Shown: piece by piece, positions 25,144 through 34,836 of the stretch
Layout: the number at the start of each line of letters is the position of its first letter
How positions within the stretch are numbered: position 1 is the first letter of the stretch
Source: Theodoxus fluviatilis
Lineage: Eukaryota; Mollusca; Gastropoda; Cycloneritida; Neritidae
Reading direction: 5' to 3'
Length of the DNA stretch: 52,500 bases
NCBI GenBank assembly: GCA_034096865.1
Contig: JAWQFJ010000521.1
Span: 85,001-137,500 of the forward strand
Program-made: the position numbers and the translations under genes
Notes under the pieces: generated by a model
Databases searched by the model: none
Told to the model about the DNA's origin: nothing
What the model saw: the letters and a program-made list of their open reading frames with translations, nothing else

Positions 25144-27848
25144 GAGAGGATGAATGCATGAAAGAAAGAAAAGAAAGAAAGAAAAAAGAAAGAAAGAAAA
25201 AAAGAAAAAAAGAAAGAAAGAAAGAAAAGTGTTGATAAACAATGAACTGCCCTTTTAGGACGTGGGAAATCCATTATTAAAGTTTTTTAAAAAGCATTTT
25301 CAGCAAAAGAGATCAGCTGATTTGTGTTGAATCTGGCCTCTTTGTAATGTAATATATATGGCAGAACTGCTTATAATGTATTATTTGAAATAGCAGGCCA
25401 TGCTCCTATTTCTAGAGTACACAAGCACTTTCCCTTGCATTGGGTCGGCATCGGAAATACGTAGTTTCCATGTCTTCTTTGCCTGGGTGTTCCAGGTGCT
25501 GGATGAGCTGTGGAAGATCCTGAAGATCCTGCGCAATGAGACGTCCCAGCCACCTCGGGCCCATGAGTTTCTGCAGGAGCTTCGGGACATTTCCTCAATG
25601 GCCATGGAGCACTTTGAGGAGCACATAGTGCCCACCATCAAACACCTGGTCCCCCCTGGGCCCCTCAGCTACACCTTCACAGAAAGCTTCCCCAGCGTGG
25701 ATGGTGAGCCTCCTTGGTTTTCCTGGGGAAAACCTAATGCGAGCTGGTATTGTGTCATTTTGTCCTGTGAACTTTTTTTTGTGTGGTTGTGAATTTATGG
25801 TTGATGCTGAAATGGAATCTCTTACTGTGTGTGGCATTGAATATTTGTAGTTGTCTGAGAGCAATTTTGCTTATGAGTGCTCTGTGAAAAGCACTGTGAC
25901 CGTCATCCCTTTTAACCAAGTTTGACCAATGGAAACGGTTTCTAAGGAAACAGATTTTATGCAGTTTTTGACTCACATGCGAAGCAAAAGTGAGTCTATG
26001 TACTGAGCCGTGTCGTCCGTCCGTCCGGGCGTCCGTCCGGGCGTCCGTCCGTGCGTCCGTCCGTAAAAAACTTAAACGTTGGATTTTTCTCGGAGACTAT
26101 TAAGTCTATCAACACCAAATGTGGCATGATGGTGTATGATGACAAGGCCTCAAAAAACATACATAGTGACTTGACCTTGCTTCAAGGTCAAGGTCACAGG
26201 AGCCATAAATGTGGTCTCAAAAACAGTCATTTTTCACATTTTCCCAATTTTCTCCCGCGTTATTGAGAATGGCGACCTTAGCTACAAGTGGTATATAGGT
26301 CAAAGCAAGCCCTATCTTTTGATACCAGTTTGGTTGACCTTGCTTCAAGGTCAAGGTCACAGGAGCTCTTCAAAGTTGGATTGTATACATATTTGGAAGT
26401 GACCTTGACCCTGAACTATGGAAGATAACTGTTTCAAACTTAATAATTATGTGGGGCACATGTTATACTTTCATCATGAGACACATTTGGTCACATATCA
26501 TCAAGGTCAAGGTCACTTTGACCCTTATGAAATGTGACCAAAATGGGGTAGTGAACCACTAAAATTGACTATATCTCATGGTAGAAAGTGCCAATAAGCA
26601 CCATTGTGCTTCCTATGTCTTGAATTAACAGCTTTGTGTTGCATGACCTTGGATGACCTTGACCTTGGGTCAAGGTCACATTTATTTTGGTAGGAAAAAT
26701 GTGTAAAGCATTTCTTTGTGTATGATGTCATTGGTAGGTTTAGTTGTTTGACCTTGACCTTGAAGGTCACCTGAAGGTCAAGGTCATATAAAGGTCAAGG
26801 TCAAGCATGTGAGTCGTATGGGCTTTGCCCTTCTTGTTCTTCCTAGTTACCAAGTCTCAGAGAACTGCTGCATTGACATACATGTATGTTTATTGTGATT
26901 CAGATATTCTGGGGTGAAAATATCCTCTGAAGATTAAGGATGCTTTCCTTTTAGTCTATAGGACAAGTTTTACACATACTATTCCAAGTTGATGTATCAC
27001 TCACTTTGAAATAGTCCAGTTTTCCTTTTCAAATCTCAGTATTGCTTTCCATGATCTCTGTTGGCTCTCACTGGGACCTTTTGACCACAACAGGTGACCG
27101 TTCTCTCTGCTTGCTAGGCCTGGGCACCCCGTGTCTGAGGCGGCAGGAGATGCAGCGGATGAAGCAACTGAACAGGTCAACTGGCGCCGACATCCAGAAG
27201 GACGTGAACAAGCTGAAGAACAAGGTGACGGAGCAGCAACGCACCCTGGGTGAGCAGGACAAAAAAGTGCAGGAGAAGGGCAAGCTGCTGAGTGAGCTGG
27301 AAAAGAAGATCCTGGACAAGGGCAAGGTCATCGAGGAGCAGGAACGCAAGATCCAGGAGCAGGGGCGCCTGCTGACAGAGCAGGAGAAAAAGATTCTGGA
27401 CCAGGGCCGTCTCATCGCAGAGCAGAGGGCCAAAACGGAGAAGCAGGAGAGTAAGCTGAACAGCCTAGTGGAGAGCATGACAGCCTGGAAGAGCCACCTC
27501 AACTTCCTGACAGGAGAGGTGGCCTCCTTGAAGGGTGTGAAAGTGGAGAAGCTAGAGGATGGGCTGAAGGAGGCTGGTAGTGCCAGGACACTGGCAGCAA
27601 AGGTTCAGGAGGATTCCTGTGATGACAAGGATCTGAAGAAGATGGTCCAAGATACAGACAGTAGTGCTGATTATGTGGTGGGTGCCGACAAGCCTGCTGG
27701 TGCTACCTCCAAGAGCGGACCCAAGGACTCCAAGTCTGGGTCAACAGCTTCTGTTGCACCAGTTAGGGGTGCAGGGTCAAGCTCAACCACTAGTGTGAAG
27801 AGGAAGGGACCCACTCGTGCAGCGACAGGAAAGAGGAGGAAGGTTTGA
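22117..27848 (+). CDS. FBXO28: F-box only protein 28, four-exon gene
   Basis: F-box substrate adaptor of SCF (SKP1-CUL1-F-box) ubiquitin ligases; vertebrate FBXO28 is nuclear and targets chromatin-associated proteins. Exons join 22117-22260, 24241-24489, 25496-25703 and 27118-27848, giving 443 residues (human about 368). Residues 21-70 are the F-box (FPILELPDHIIRNVLSFF then the exon-2 continuation). Residues 83-131 carry the family signature LLPRRESERRNHPLARHVDI and LCCFIPGK. Exon 3 has RAHEFLQELRDISSMAMEHF. Residues 225-320 form a coiled coil with 14-residue repeats, and the C-terminus is a basic GKRRKV tail, a likely nuclear signal. All junctions are GT-AG and phases agree (0, 0, 1). Start: good context, and the residues fit an F-box N-terminus. 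Intron 3 contains a mobile element rich in TGACCTTG. Likely poly(A) signals: AATAAA at 28092, 28199 or 29213. Confidence 0.93.
24241..24489 (+). CDS. FBXO28: FBXO28 exon 2
   Basis: Acceptor CTGCCTACAG precedes GTATGCAAGG; donor GTGGGA follows CCTGGCAAG. It encodes residues 49-131 in phase 0 at both ends, beginning VCKVFNTHSQYLLTQGF and ending LGLCCFIPGK. This is the most conserved block of the protein. Confidence 0.93.
24511..24685 (+). repeat. Dispersed unknown repeat family, copy 1
   Basis: It opens with AAAAACAAGTTGTTGTGATTA, continues through CTGATCCTAACTTTTG and CAACTTTCCTTCCATATGAGC, and closes with GGAGAATCCACTATTC and a T-rich end. The same ordered phrases occur at 24955-25310, 39056-39270, 48660-48845 and, inverted, at 35020-35235. 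It lies just after exon 2 of FBXO28. Class unknown; no coding capacity seen. Confidence 0.6.
24868..24946. repeat. (GAT)n trinucleotide repeat
   Basis: About 26 pure GAT triplets in FBXO28 intron 2, flanked by a repeated phrase ACAAAAATGTGACAA on both sides (near 24838 and 24947). This suggests slippage-mediated duplication around the array. Confidence 0.96.
24955..25310 (+). repeat. Dispersed unknown repeat, copy 2, with (GACA)n(GAAA)n
   Basis: Begins CAAGAAAAACTTGTTATAG then GTGGTAACCTGACCAACCC and CCTGACGCTAAACTTTTTT. After that a pure (GACA)n tract (25050-25140) and a (GAAA)n tract (25158-25228) have expanded inside the element. It closes with GGGAAATCCATTATTAAAG and AAAGCATTTTCAG. It sits in FBXO28 intron 2, sense to the gene. 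Confidence 0.65.
25496..25703 (+). CDS. FBXO28: FBXO28 exon 3
   Basis: Acceptor GTGTTCCAG, donor GTGAGC; starts in phase 0 with VLDELWKILKILRNETS and ends one base into a Gly codon. It contains the conserved LQELRDISSMAMEHF helix that matches the vertebrate protein. Confidence 0.92.
25969..26838 (+). mobile_element. Nuclear-receptor-motif element, copy A
   Basis: An ~870-bp element in FBXO28 intron 3. It opens TTGACTCACATGCGAAGC with an inner GTGAGTC echo and a (GTCC)n tract near 26010-26065. It ends with GCATGTGAGTCGTATGGG and CTTTGCCCTTCTTGTT, so GACTCACATGC is inverted near both ends. By eye I count about 17 occurrences of CAAGGTCA or its complement TGACCTTG, many overlapping as direct repeats 6 bp apart. 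The inverted copy at 35861-36713 is nearly identical. No protein-coding frame of consequence, so non-autonomous; mechanism unknown. Confidence 0.85.
27118..27848 (+). CDS. FBXO28: FBXO28 exon 4 (coiled coil and C-terminus)
   Basis: Two in-frame acceptors lie 24 nt apart: ...CTTGCTAG before 27118, with the better pyrimidine tract, and ...CACAACAG before 27094. The second would add eight residues. The exon encodes the 14-residue heptad-type repeats (residues about 246-315), then a linker, a Ser/Thr/Gly-rich tail and the basic end GKRRKV, with TGA at 27846-27848. Confidence 0.9.
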
Positions 27849-30840
27849 GACAATTCTGCTTCTTTCTGAGATACTCTGTCTGTGGAACATTGGCTCAAAT
27901 TGTAGTGTGAAAGTGACGCAGACCAGACTGATAATAACCATTGCTAGTTTTGAATGAAATGAGTATATAGATGACTGATTTCCTCACCCACCCAATGGTC
28001 GTCCCCTCTACCAGTAGTGTTTGTGATATAAGGATATCGAGTTGCAATGGTACAGTGTCCTGACTGAAAAGTTATTTTAATTAATGAAGTGAATAAACCT
28101 TATAAATGAGGCAGATAAACATGCACTAAAAATGTTAGTGATGCTTGATGGGTTGTTTTGAAGTACAAACTGTGTTTCATTGCATGTGTGTTGAAGGAAA
28201 TAAAAATCGGACTGCTAGTGAATGCATGCAGGGTTCATGCTGAATTTTAAAAGATATTCTCGGTGGATCTTTGAGGCATGAATGGAATTTTTCACCACAG
28301 ACAAGAAGACAGACTACGCATTAAACATTAGTCGGGTACTTTATGTCTAAGTATGCAAGTGTGCCAATAGATACCAGAGGTTTTGTATCATTCAGGAATA
28401 AATGTATGTATCTCCTGTCTACTCTAAAAGTTTATTTTATTTTGAACTTCTATAAAAGCACACAGTGATTTTACAGGAGTGAGCTAATTTATTTCTTTTC
28501 TCTGGGAAGTGACTTTATAAACAGGCATTTTGCAATGGCTTCAATGATGTCACCAGTGACAACTGATCTGCATGTCTACACTATAGATGATCTAGCCTAG
28601 CCCCACTAGAGTGGTAGAAGCTGTAATGACTGATTTCAGCAGTGAGCTGTTTGAAACAGAAGCCTAAAATCCTCTCTGCTGTCTTTTACTTCATTTACTG
28701 CTGCTCCTTCTCCCCCCCCCTCAATCCCCCATCCCCCCTCCAAAAGAAGAGTGCCATGCTGGGGAATTGGGGAATAATTGTGCATTGGGTATGACAATTT
28801 AGCACCAAGTAGAAGAGTTCTTACTGGACGCGTTATTATATAGTGAGATTTCTCGTGGATTAGGGCCAACTTGGGTTCCTCAGGATTAAAATTTTGTCAC
28901 TTTTTAATATTAGTGCAACATTTAAGCTAACAGTGTGCGATAAGAGCAGGATGCAGACATGTGGTCCATGTTCACACTCTGCAGTACCGTAATACTTTTC
29001 AAAATGCATTTTTGCTCCTAGCAGATGTGGATTTAGGATCCAGGATGTATTAGTGTGTCAGTCTTGCAGAGTTTAAAAAGTGAATTTGGAAGCAGTTGTT
29101 ATTTATTACAATTCTGCATAGTGTGACTGTGATGGTATGTCTGATATTCAGATAATTGTAATGATTTTTGTATCCTCTGCATAAATCATTGAGGGTGGGT
29201 GCAGAGAAGCTCAATAAAAAAGTAACTATTACCCTGTATGTATTTCATGTTTTATATATAATCTATGCATGATGCTTGAGGTGCAAATATATCAAACATG
29301 CTCTGTATTTCTACTCACTAGAATTTATTTCATCCTGTTTTTAGATGTGTATGATATATGTATACACACATGCATATATATGTGCAAAGATGTGATGATG
29401 TATTTAACTCTTGTGTTACAAGTCTGTTGAGCAATATTTCCTTTTTGTCTACTCTCCTCTATCAACTTTTGTATGATACAAGTCAATAGGAGTCGACTCT
29501 CATGAGATCCAAAATGATCCCTCTCTGGAGTTGTAGAGGAGGCTGCTCTGATGCTCAACTAGTGCCAACTCCTTCTGGCTTCGTGGTCAGAGGTTTATCC
29601 AGTCTTGTTCAACATGTGAGTGCTGTGCAAGCACACCTCCTGAATAGGCCCTCTCAGATCTACTAATCCAGTAGAGGTAGTAGAATTAGTAGCAAGAGTG
29701 GTAATAGAGTGGACAGTGTTCCCCATCCCCCCCAAACCTTCTGTTCAGGAGGCAAGCATACCAAGTGTTCATGTGCACTCGCCCTCCTTACCAGGCCTCA
29801 TCAGGCTGGTGGCTGCAGCTGTTCAGGCTGTGCAGATTCAAGATTTGCATCTTCGAGCTTGGTAAATCAACTTGCATTGGTTTGCTTCATCCTGGAGTAA
29901 AAATTGGTATCTGTGAGGGCTGAGGTGAATTAAAAAAAAATGATGTTATTTTGTTTATCCACACCTGCATTGCATGTTTGCTTTCCAGGGAGTAGAGGTA
30001 GGGTTAGAAGGATAGTGAGAGTGATCCAATGATCTGTGGGTAAAAGATGAGGTTTGGGTTGCCACTGAGGAGTGAAAAGTTTCGTCATGAAAAAATGCAC
30101 ATTTACCTATTGCCTTTGTTATGTTGTGACTTTGTCCCTTCATATAAACTTCAGGGATTGGTTGTTTTCATTTGCTCAGTGCTGAAACAAAAAAAAAGTT
30201 TGGAAGTTGCCATTCTGAGTGTTTAAGATGTTCTAACTGAGTTTGGTAAAAAGACTGTAGATTATGTTTGAATTGTGCATGGACAGTGCTTGCCACATGT
30301 CTATTTGTTTACACATGGGAAATCAGTCATAAAGCTCGTCTTATGTCAGCAAAATAGCTGACTGATTTGTACAAAATGTATTCATTAAACAGACCTATTA
30401 CTTGACATCTTGGAGAATCTTGGTATAGCCTTTGAAGTTGTGGCGCAAACCACATTAGTGTTCGAATCTTGGGGGACCAGAGTGCAGCCTTGATGCAGGC
30501 CTAATCACGTGCAAGCTGGATGCTGTCATAGGTATTTACATAAAAAGAAAACAAACTTATTTCATGGCTACTATGGTGTTTCAAAACCATCCCTGAATGG
30601 CTAAGTAGTCAGTTCAGTGCTACTCACTGGGTCATCGGTCATTGTGGGCAGTGTCCATTGCAGTGCATTGTCTCATGCCTGTGTGGCTGATTAAAGGTTG
30701 TGCTGGAATGAAGTCACTTTGATGCTGGCTCCAGGTGCTGTGAATAATTATTGCACTTGTCCGGCATTATTCTTCCTCTGCTGAAGAATATGAACAATAT
30801 GCAGCTCATCTGTGCTTTAGCTGTGTTGACATGCTCTAAG
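27849..30840 (+). other. FBXO28 3' UTR and intergenic sequence
   Basis: AT-rich sequence following the FBXO28 stop. AATAAA motifs at 28092, 28199 and 29213 are candidate poly(A) signals. A degenerate B-box-like GTGTTCGAATCTTGGG near 30457 hints at a SINE remnant. No exon recognised; the minus-strand frame 28636-28869 and the + frame 29709-29900 are unremarkable. Confidence 0.4.
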
Positions 30841-31240
30841 TACCGTAATTTTCGGACTATAAGGCGATACTTTTTTTTCTTCAGATTTTCGGACATGCGT
30901 CTTATGTATGACTGAAATAGATTTCAAACGACTTATAAAAAAACACAACACCCACAGCTCGAGATTTCTTTCAAATGACGTGATATTAATTTACTTTTTG
31001 AATGGTTTTGATGCTTTTTCAACGTCTCCTTGTTTACTTTCGTTCTTACTCCTGTTTGTTGGATTAGATTCAATGGTTGGTTTCCGCACCGTGCTCATTT
31101 CTTTTCTGTTTGTTAAGTATGTGTTCTGATGTATTGCCTTATATTTGGTAGCGCCCTATGTATGATTGAAACGTTTTTAATGTTTTTTTAGGGGGTGTGC
31201 CTTATATTCAGTAGCGCCTTGTAGTTTGAAAATTACGGTA
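30841..31240. mobile_element. 400-bp TIR element, TA-flanked
   Basis: Terminal inverted repeats: TACCGTAATTTTCGGACTAT at the left, and the complement of TACCGTAATTTTCAAACTAC at the right, each followed by AAGGCG. The outer TA could be a duplicated target. Internally, CCTTATATTTGGTAGCGCC (about 31137) is echoed by CCTTATATTCAGTAGCGCC (about 31200), and TTATGTATGACTGAAA (about 30902) by CTATGTATGATTGAAA (about 31156), as expected for subterminal repeats that bind a transposase. No transposase gene; a MITE. Confidence 0.8.
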
Positions 31241-33363
31241 ATAAGAATTGGGGCACAGTTGGCGTCATACCTTGGTAAGTGTGCAGATGCCCTCTTTCTG
31301 GATTTTTCTTGAGAAATTGCAAATGAAAGATTTTGTGTTTAGACACTGAACTTCGCTACCAAGGTAAAATGGACTTGGTGTGGCTAGTGTGTTGCTAGTG
31401 TGTTGGGGTAATCCGTATGAATGGTGCATTCGTGGATCACATTCCATAGTATTCTGTGTTGAAGTGCAGTCTAGTGCATCTGCACTCAACGTAGACAATT
31501 GTGCATATGATATATAAACCATGGTGACATTTATTAATTGGCATTGCAGACAGATTTGTTAGGGACCCCAATAGCTCAGTTGAAAGAGTGCTTGGATGTT
31601 TGCCAGATCACCAATATTGTCCCCATCTGTGGTCCAAAACTTTTTCCTGTTTGTCCCCTTGTAGGATTTCTGCTCCGTTAGAAGCTGTGGTGGAACCACA
31701 CATGAAAAAATGGCTGTATGACAGTGTGACTTTGTATGCCATTAAGATAAGTTGCTGTACTACATGATGACAACAATTGTACACTAGATCTGGCTTTTCT
31801 TTTTACTGCTACTTATATATGCAGGCCCTGGTGAAAGATGTTCACACTGATCTATCGGTTGACATAGGCATCCTTCTGAAGTGCTGGCTTTGAGCAGTGT
31901 CAGGAAGCAGCACATTGCACTTGAATCAAATGTTTGTGAACAAGCTGATGTAAAGTGTTAGTGGGAATGGAGTTGTTAGTGTGTGATCTGTTATCTGTGT
32001 TGAAAATATCTCTGGAGGGTCTGAACAAAAACTTCTACTTCAGGTTGGACTTCAGCTGCTAGTAAACACCCAAGAATCAGTTTATGAATGTGCTGGAGCT
32101 TTGTAGAGTTGAGGAGGTACTGCATTGTCTGGTTTGAAGCATCACAGGTATGTGGCCCCCTGCATGCACTGACAGAGGATTGGAACTCTTCAGTGTAATA
32201 GGACCCTGTGGAGTTGACCATGAGACAACGCAGCAAGTGCTCTTTCATCCAAAGGCCTGGGGCTTGTAAAATTATAGCTCTGCAGTTTATGTTGGAACAT
32301 AGAGCGATGAGTTGCTGAGTGCAAAGTGATGAGTAATCTGGTGCTGGATCCCCGAGCTTTTCATCAGGAAGTCTTTGAAGCCGATCTTAGAATGAAGGCA
32401 TGGCAGGCCAGCATGCAGGCCTTCTGCATCCTGCTGAATCAGCTGTTTATGTAAATGAGTAATTAATTCCTTTTCCCTCCATCCCATCCCCCATCATGTA
32501 CATGTATATTGTTTGCAGTGTATTCTTTTTTATTGTTGTTCCAGAGCTCTGTTGCTCATCAGTGTTTCCATCATTCATTACCATGTATGAAAAACTATCA
32601 TAATCTTCACTGCTGTAAGCATATGCAGTAAATTCTTTGAAAGTTTGTTGGTGTCAGATGCCATGTACATTACCATTGTAGCAGCAGTAGGGCTTTCATC
32701 ATGTTACTCTTATTTAATTTGCTGCCATGAATGAAGTTGCTCATTGTAACGACAACACACCAGAAATAAAGCACAGTGTACTGTTGACTTTAAAATTGGT
32801 CTGGGAGTCTTTTGACTGATTCTTTCTTCATGAAATAAAGGTTGCACTTTTGCCCTCGTGTCCATTGTTTCCATCTGAACTGCAAAGTAATGCCTTTCAG
32901 ATAGTAGTTTCACCAATAGACATGTGACCAGTCCACCCAAAAGGAGAATCTCGGATACCTTTGGAGATTTTCAGATTTGTTTGTAATGGTGAAGTACACC
33001 AACACACTTCAAAATGATACCACAATTATGATGATATGTGTACTGATTGCTGAGTGAGGGAAAAGTCCTAAATATGCATTTTTCACTCTTTAGCAGAATC
33101 ATATGAATTGGAACATATCCAATCATACATAATTTATAATACACAAATTTTTAAAATGAATTTCTAAACGTTTGATTTCTCAACCTTAATTTTGAGTAAT
33201 TTACCTCCTAAAAATATTTCCTTGCTGACATTGCTATGATTATGCATGTCAATTGTTTTTCAAAACATAAGGTGTGTTTTTTATGCACAAAAAGAAACCA
33301 AACTTTAAGAAATACAAAAGTCTTAAAATGCAACACCCCCTCCCCTGTTGATTTCTTCACCTC
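31241..33363. other. Intergenic between convergent genes
   Basis: Unique AT-rich DNA. A tRNA/SINE-like fragment at 31561-31650 is listed separately. Minus-strand frames (31991-32487, 32710-32940) have no recognisable domains. AATAAA occurs on the + strand near 32763 and 32834. Confidence 0.35.
31561..31650 (+). repeat. Decayed tRNA-derived sequence
   Basis: ATAGCTCAGTTGAAAGAGTG fits a Pol III A box. GTGGTCCAAAAC about 50 bp later is a degraded B box. The arms do not form a convincing cloverleaf, so this is a tRNA pseudogene or SINE head, not a working tRNA. Confidence 0.4.
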
Positions 33364-33412
33364 ACTTTACAGGACTTGATACTTCCTGTCTACTTGGACA
33401 CTTGCATGTTGG

Positions 33413-33445
<33 letters not shown>

Positions 33446-33555
33446 TCACACACACACACACACACACATACACTCATACACACACACACACACATACACA
33501 CACATACACTTTACAGGTCTTGATACTTCCTGTCTACTTGGACACTTGCATGTTG

Positions 33556-33591
<36 letters not shown>

Positions 33592-33699
33592 TCACACACA
33601 CACACACATACACTCATACACACACACACACACATACACACACATACACTTTACAGGTCTTGATACTTCCTGTCTACTCGGACATTTGCATGTGTCTCC
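33364..33699. repeat. ~142-bp tandem duplication with (CA)n cores
   Basis: Units start at 33364, 33508 and 33648 (the third truncated). Each opens ACTTTACAGG then CTTGATACTTCCTGTCTAC and CACTTGCATGTTGGCACAC, followed by a CA tract with CTCACTCACAC and ACTCATACAC interruptions in the same positions. The whole composite was therefore duplicated, rather than two CA arrays arising separately. Confidence 0.9.
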
Positions 33700-34661
33700 A
33701 TACTACTGCTGGTTTCAGCTTACTGATGAGGAGAAACGTGTTTACATATGGCAATGCCCTCATCCCTGCACATGCAATAAAGAAAGGACACCCTCCAGAT
33801 GACTAAGCTGAAGCTGTTCACATTCATTTGTTAGTATTTTTTGTAGATGCACGCCATCTACAATGAAAATTTTACATTCAGAACTAGATGAATTCTATAT
33901 TAAAATGAAAAATGGTTCCAACAATTTCAAATACGTGTACTCAAGCATGCACACACGCATGCATGCATACACACACACACATACACACATTGTGAAAAGT
34001 GAAAAATAAACCTCAGAGAACACAATTTTAACTTTGATACATTTATTCATTTGACCATCCTGTCTTCTTCCAAACCTATTTACATGACTGCAAAACTGCC
34101 CAGCCCACAGCTGAATACCCAGGGTGGGCACAATGACAGAAGACACTGCAGGCAAAGCAGTGCATTCCTCAACACAGTGGTGCGCACTTCCCTTGTTCAT
34201 GACAGCACTTGCTCTCAAGTTTTATCACACAACCACACTTCCTCGATCTGAATTTGCAATAATTAATTAAAATTCTCATAACATTAAAAAAGAAGAAAAT
34301 GGCTACCTGTTGTAGTGTAACTCTAATATATTTTTTCTTCTTTTTATTTTTTCTCTCCATATACTGTTCTTCCTTTTATGAAACAAAAAATATCACAGAA
34401 ATCCACACATTATCCATTCAACAATACTGTACAACAATGCCCAAGGTCCAACTTGCATACTGGAGAGAACCAAATATCCATCAGCTGTTTTATTTGAAAA
34501 GGGAAATATCTACTTCACAAATCAACGAGTCATCAGCAACGAACACAAGCCAAACACAGAATGCCCATGGCGCACTAGTTTTAGCAAAAAATGACAATAC
34601 CCCTCTTGATTACGGCATTCACTGCAACGGGCCTGGTTGTATATTCAAGGGACGTAACTCC
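33700..34661. other. Probable ISCA2 3' UTR and flank
   Basis: Lies downstream of the ISCA2 stop on its strand. TTTATT at 34042-34047 (AATAAA on the minus strand) could be its poly(A) signal. A short CA run is at about 33969-33988. The frames near 33895-34694 are not recognised. Confidence 0.4.
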
Positions 34662-34836
34662 TCAGAACTTGAGGGCGAAGGATGCACCACATGAGCATCC
34701 CTGCTCGGCCTGGGGGTTGCTGACGATTCTGAAGGCAGAGCGAATGAGCTCCTGGTGGAAGTCTACCGTGGCACCCCCTATGTACTCTAGGGAGTCGGTG
34801 TCCACCACCACTTTCACCCCCTCCCTCTCAAACACC
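34662..34836 (-). CDS. ISCA2: ISCA2 exon 4
   Basis: Acceptor TTTTGCTGCAG on the minus strand; one base completes Lys96, then [18 protein letters not shown] through [11 protein letters not shown] and TGA at 34664-34662. It contains two of the three cluster-ligating cysteines. Confidence 0.94.

Noticed and set aside
25400..25792. 130-residue single-exon protein
   Set aside because: Only its central part (25496-25703) is conserved FBXO28 exon 3; the ends read through intron.
27042..27093. FBXO28 exon 4 frame extended upstream to an ATG at 27042
   Set aside because: The upstream part is intronic. The conserved exon 3 junction phase requires entry at 27094 or 27118.
31561..31650. Functional tRNA gene
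   Set aside because: The A box is good, but the B box and arms are degraded and no cloverleaf forms, so it is a SINE or tRNA pseudogene.
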